A program made the translations under genes and the position numbers. A stretch of DNA of 64,000 bases from Pyxicephalus adspersus (lineage: Eukaryota; Chordata; Amphibia; Anura; Pyxicephalidae): contig NC_092864.1 in the NCBI RefSeq assembly GCF_032062135.1, positions 23,597,519 through 23,661,518 of the forward strand, read 5' to 3'. Position 1 is the stretch's first letter. Each line of letters begins with the position of its first letter. Shown in pieces: positions 59,939-64,000 of this stretch. The notes under the pieces were generated by a model that was not told the origin of the DNA, ran no database searches, and saw only the letters and a program-made list of their open reading frames with translations.

Positions 59939-60141
59939 GGGCCTGATTTATTAAGGCTCTCTAAGACCGGAGAGGATATACATTTATCAGTGAAGCTGGG
60001 TGATCCAGCAAACCTGGAATGGATTTCCTAAAAGTCATTTGCGATTTGTTAGCAAAAGTTTTCAATCCTGGACAAGATGCATCTTAGGTTTACTGGATCA
60101 CCCAGCTTCTCCAACCTTGGAGAGCTTTAATAAATCGGCCC
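59939..60141. mobile_element. Palindromic MITE, copy G, full length
   Basis: It starts GGGCCTGATTTATTAAGGCT and ends GAGCTTTAATAAATCGGCCC. Inner arms are GTGAAGCTGGGTGATCCAGC and TACTGGATCACCCAGCTTC. The best preserved outer ends of the family are here. Confidence 0.9.
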
Positions 60142-61225
60142 CACTGTGTTTTCTCCCACTGACTTGTGCTTTTTTTATACAGGAAATACGGGCCAACAGG
60201 AGTAACCAATGCATGTTGTGGGGGAAGCAGATATTACACACACTGGAATTGTGGAGACGTGGGGGGAGGGGGGGAGCAAAGCAATTGTTTTTTAAGACCA
60301 GCTGACTGTAAGGTAAGAATATTCCCATTTTGTTAAGTAGGTATTTTTTTACTAACTGAGAAGTTAACTTTATGCTATATATAAATATATATATTGCACT
60401 ATTATAGAGATATAAATATTCTCTAATTTGTGTGTAATTAATGTAATGTATTACATTAATTTTCTATAGCAGGAATGAATGTAGCACTCTAACCTATGTA
60501 TGATACTGCTCTGCAGAGATAATATATAAATGTTCTTTCCTAACTAATTTACTAAATAATTAAAATCTAAATAAGCCTATTTCTTCAGGAAAAAAAGCAG
60601 CACACAATTATCTTACAGCTTCTCAACCAGCTTATGTCAGTGTTGCAATTAAAATTGTTCTCTAAAATAAGCCTCTGATCTACACAAATACTAATTCACT
60701 CTCACTGTAACAAAGGCTTGAAGCTTTTACTTATGCAAGACCCCGCTGAAGTTTGTTTTATCTCAGCAGCTGTTGAGTAAAGATCTTCCTTGGTCTTAAA
60801 CACAAAAAATAATTGATTTATTAGACCTACTGGACATTTTTCTTTACGTTACAGTTTTACAGTTTACAGTTAAAGAGACCCTTTCACCAGTTTCAAGTAC
60901 TTCGAAAACAATGGCCGATGATGCCAATGGTAGGCCCATGTGCAGAACTAACTTCAAGCCCCTGTGGGGGCCCCGTTGGTTAAGGAGGACCCAAAGGCCC
61001 TCATTAGCTGCACACTTTGCATCACCCTTTGTCCTCCTCTGTTCCCAAACTAAAGGCAGGCACAGAATCTGCACTTACAGTACCTGCACTCCTATCTCTT
61101 TGAGTGGCTGCTATGCACTATAAGACCCAGGTAACCAATGGGTCCAATAAGGGGCTCTCTGCTTCACCAATATCTAGGATATATTCTGTACTTTCACCTT
61201 AAAAAGCAAATCTTTCTCTGCTATA
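60142..61225. other. Unique DNA with one hairpin, no gene seen
   Basis: AATTAATGTAAT (60436-60447) and ATTACATTAATT (60450-60461) form a perfect 12-bp hairpin with a 2-base loop. The stretch 60900-61080 is GC-richer but not classifiable. Confidence 0.45.
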
Positions 61226-61783
61226 TTAACCTCCTGGGCGGTTAATTTCCCCGGATTTATATGTCTAAAAGCACTACATTGTTTTTCATGAAAATGTATT
61301 TTACAGTATATTATATTGGTTAGAGTATAATAAAGTTTGAAACACAAAATCATGTCAAAATAGTAAATTAAATAAATTTAATTTTTTTTTTTTAAATGTT
61401 ATGCTCATAATATTATATTATACTGTAAAATAAATGTTCATCAAAGACAATGTACTGCTTTTACACATTTAAATCCACTGTAATGCATTCTATGCAGTTA
61501 TTTTGTATTGAATGCAAAAAAAATAGATTTTAATTTCCCACCACGTCCCGAACGGAACATCGGCACGCACCGATGTCACCGGGAACTCCACGGTGACACA
61601 TCAGATGCAGAGGACGCCGGCCGGAGGAAGAAAGAAGACGAGGATTGCGAAGGAGGATGCCACCAGATCAGGTAAGACTGAATTTATCATTATTTTACAT
61701 TGGTTTAGCTACCACGAGTGTGACTCGGGGTTACCGCTCTTAGCAACCTTTTTTTACCCCAGGGTAACTGCTCAGGGGGTAAA
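61226..61783 (+). mobile_element. piggyBac-type MITE, second full-length copy
   Basis: Left end TTAACCTCCTGGGCGGTTAA. The right end is decayed to GGTAACTGCTCAGGGGGTAAA, with TTAA mutated. It shares the foldback (TCATGAAAATGTATTTTACAG against ACTGTAAAATAAATGTTCAT), the CpG-rich segment and the terminal hairpin (GAGTGTGACTCGGGGTTACC; partner degraded to TTTACCCCAGGG) with the copy at 5.06 kb, from which it clearly differs by many substitutions. Confidence 0.88.
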
Positions 61784-62256
61784 TCATCAACAGAGAAAAC
61801 ATGTTCATCCAGAGTAGCAATTCAATACACTATCACCTCTTCCAATAATTGAGCTCTCTATTCTTATTTTCAACCTGGGACCCAAATTACTCTCTGGCAG
61901 AATAAAAATAATCTAATAGCAGGTAAAAAGTGCAGGCCACTCCAAATCTCATTAATAAAAGGACATTCTGAATGAGCAACGCTCCAACCCATTAAGGTAC
62001 TGCCGAAGTATGCCCACCCCCCCATTCCTATTAGCCTATAACTCACTTGTTAAATTATATATTATTTGGGAGGGGGCAGGCAAGGTGCTAGAGCTTTGAT
62101 GGTTCAGAACTAGCTTCCCCTTTTGGGCATGCAAGAAACAAAAAGCTTATGCAAGTAAATGCAAACACCACCAGATGCCTCTACCTAACATGCCAGCACC
62201 TTTCTCTTTTTTAATGATGGCTTTTTTGCCTTCCTCTGGGTCAGCTGTGCATATAT
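61784..62256. other. Unique DNA up to the gap, nothing seen
   Basis: Nothing recognised. Confidence 0.4.
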
Positions 62257-62405
62257 NNNNNNNNNNNNNNNNNNNNNNNNNNNNNNNNNNNNNNNNNNNN
62301 NNNNNNNNNNNNNNNNNNNNNNNNNNNNNNNNNNNNNNNNNNNNNNNNNNNNNNNNNNNNNNNNNNNNNNNNNNNNNNNNNNNNNNNNNNNNNNNNNNNN
62401 NNNNN
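62257..62405. other. Assembly gap (149 N)
   Basis: A run of N. Confidence 1.
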
Positions 62406-62484
62406 TAAAGCAGATTCTTTTCTCTATCCTCTCTCAATATTAGCATGAAGCAGTATAAAGACAAGGAGTTGAAAACATCATTTC

Positions 62485-62790
62485 ATGTCCTTTGTAGATG
62501 GCACAGATCCAGACGCGACTCTCACCTTGCCTTATGATGGTATTGGTCACCTCCAGCAATCCTTAGGGATGTTCATCACACCTGCAGCTAGTATTTCACT
62601 TAAGTCACAAAGTTCAATGGAGCTACTTCTCAGATATTATAAACCACTGTCAGATGGGTAATAGAGCATACTGAGTGCAATCTTCCTTTTATGCAACATT
62701 TTATTGTCAGGCTGCATTTTGCCTGTGTATTTCTATCACTGCTCTCTCACTAAACTGCTCCATTTCTTCTTCTCATTAAAGACTGCCTCT
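62485..62790 (+). pseudogene. Possible L1-like LINE ORF2 C-terminal fragment
   Basis: A 58-codon open frame (62485-62661) reads MSFVDGTDPDATLTLPYDG and further on SSMELLLRYYKP. After the stop the same frame continues with SGCILPVYFYHC and LLHFFF. The order 'RWYx-P ... C ... C ... G-x-YHxxW-x-CP ... FW' is known from L1-type ORF2 C-termini, and RYYKP / C..YFYHC / HFFF could be a decayed version. The resemblance is partial, so the call is tentative. The assembly gap lies just upstream. Confidence 0.25.
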
Positions 62791-63530
62791 AGGTTTTTAA
62801 GGTGATAAATGGATATTTTGTTTCTCATTACAACATTCAGATTGTCACAAGAAGAGACAAGATAATATTTTACTGTGGTGGATTCTTTATTGTTCTACAA
62901 TGAGTTATCAACGTTTATTTTAATTATGAAAGCGTCTACTCTCTATTATGAATTTACATTGTTCTGTCTGCGGGATGGTCTAAAAGAGAATAGTGGTGGC
63001 ACATAATTATTCTGCTTATCACTGGGTAAAAAAAGACAAAAAAAAAGGTTTAATGAAGTAAATGAAGAATTTGTAACAAGTTCACATAAAGCCAAGGAAA
63101 AAAATACAACTGGGATAAATGAACTTTCATTGAAAGAGCAAACTCAAGCAATATGTGAAATTAATCAGTGAACTGCTAAAGCTGTGATGGAAAAATCAAC
63201 CTATTCCTACTTTGGAAATTTTACTTAAATAAAGTTGTTAGTTCACGCAAACTTATTTGAGCTATGGGTGCAATGTGTTGGGTGTTCCTGTGCAACTTTG
63301 TGTGTTTCAGCTCTTCCTGTTTTGTTCTCCATCAAGCTCAACTTTGAAACTTATCTGGAAATGCCCTTAAATTTCACCATTTGCACTTCTTTTAGTTTCT
63401 ATATATCCGATCACCCACATCAGTGTTTGTCATTGCAAAGGTTGATATCATTTACAGACAGCATCACTATATAAGACAAAGTTAGAGAATGTGTTACCAA
63501 AACACATGGTAACTTACAAAATACCTTACC
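62791..63530. other. Unique DNA, no gene seen
   Basis: The frame at 63235-63474 has no recognised motif. Confidence 0.4.
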
Positions 63531-63567
63531 CCTGAAGAAGCCAAGCTCCCTGATGAAACACGTCGGG
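63531..63567 (+). ncRNA. Hammerhead-like motif, best stem I
   Basis: CCTGAAGAAGCC, a 12-base insert (AAGCTCCCTGAT), then GAAACACGTCGGG. CUGAAGA and GAAA are the two core strings of a hammerhead ribozyme. The bases before CTGA (ACCC) pair with those after GTC (GGGT), giving a 4-bp stem I exactly where the cleavage site would be. Stem II is poor here, because the GCC has no good GGC partner. It is likely a decayed or repeat-borne relative rather than an active ribozyme. Confidence 0.3.
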
Positions 63568-64000
63568 TTAAATCTATATATAAATGGATGTTTACCTATG
63601 TTTATCTCTACTTTTTCACGTCAATTTGGTCATAGCAACAAGTCCTAAATAACCTAATATTAGGATGCACTCGGTCTTGTGCCACCTAATGGTCAATGTA
63701 CTATTGCACTATTGTATTATTGCACTATTGTATCCCCTCACTCTGGTACATTATGCATGGCATTATTACACAGTAAAATGATTCTTTGTCACTATACCTA
63801 ATGCCGAGAAACCCCTCTAGTCTTCTTTATTCGATTCCTATATTGTTTTCTGGGCTAGGCAAATCTAAATAAAGTCTCCATTTACTCCTTGAACCTAAGT
63901 GAAGGACATAACCACCCAAAATACTTTTGCTAGTACTTATACTTACCTTCCCAGAATACCTGCATTGCAACACAATGCAAGGCATCACACTACAATGTTT
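63568..64000. other. Unique DNA to the window end
   Basis: Short tandem phrase GCACTATTGTATTATT around 63700-63730. Nothing else was recognised. Confidence 0.4.

Overview
This window is non-coding vertebrate DNA, most likely from a frog. It is AT-rich and CpG-poor, has two runs of N (assembly gaps), many (AT)n microsatellites, and carries tRNA-headed SINEs, a CR1-like LINE, and many DNA transposons of the Tc1/mariner, piggyBac and hAT types. The anuran assignment is an inference: the piggyBac-type repeats (GAGTGTGACTCGGGGTTACC), the 'CTGGGTGATCCAGCAAACC' palindromic MITE and the 'GGCGCTATATAAAT' SINE tail are sequences I associate with frog genomes, but I could not run a search. No tRNA, rRNA, CRISPR or intact host gene is visible. 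No open reading frame exceeds 143 codons, and the longest is part of a dead transposase.

Layout: 1-9.5 kb is mostly unique AT-rich DNA with one complete piggyBac-type MITE (5061-5672), two partial copies of a TA-flanked 'GGTAGTCCCC' element and a hAT-like fragment. 9.5-19.6 kb has an unclassified repeat, a palindromic MITE next to a TTAA-flanked element, and two Tc1/mariner transposase relics. 19.6-32 kb holds a third and a fourth Tc1 relic, two hAT-type elements with target-site duplications, two SINEs and a second palindromic MITE. 35.7-38.4 kb holds a gap, a SINE/MITE/SINE sandwich and another hAT element. 44.5-45.7 kb is a CR1-like LINE 3' end on the minus strand. 46.8-51.3 kb is a dense transposon cluster: a complete 'GGTAGTCCCC' element, an inverted piggyBac-type MITE, a piggyBac transposase pseudogene with an internal deletion, a foldback inverted-repeat cluster and a palindromic MITE. 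53.9-64 kb has more hAT-like, palindromic and piggyBac-type MITEs, a diverged tandem duplication, a possible L1-like fragment and a second gap.

The elements do not form a pathway; they are layers of insertions. The main points for a second look are: (i) a palindromic-MITE/SINE junction present at two loci 9 kb apart, as if a composite had moved or been duplicated; (ii) three short motifs that resemble a hammerhead-ribozyme core; (iii) a shared nnnTAnnn pattern in the target-site duplications of three hAT-like elements; (iv) a piggyBac family whose short copies share an internal foldback, a terminal hairpin and a conserved GATGCC...GGTAA block with a dead transposase-bearing relative. Three possible short host exons (24.5, 37.5 and 59.0 kb) have splice-like borders but no recognised protein, and are offered only at low confidence.
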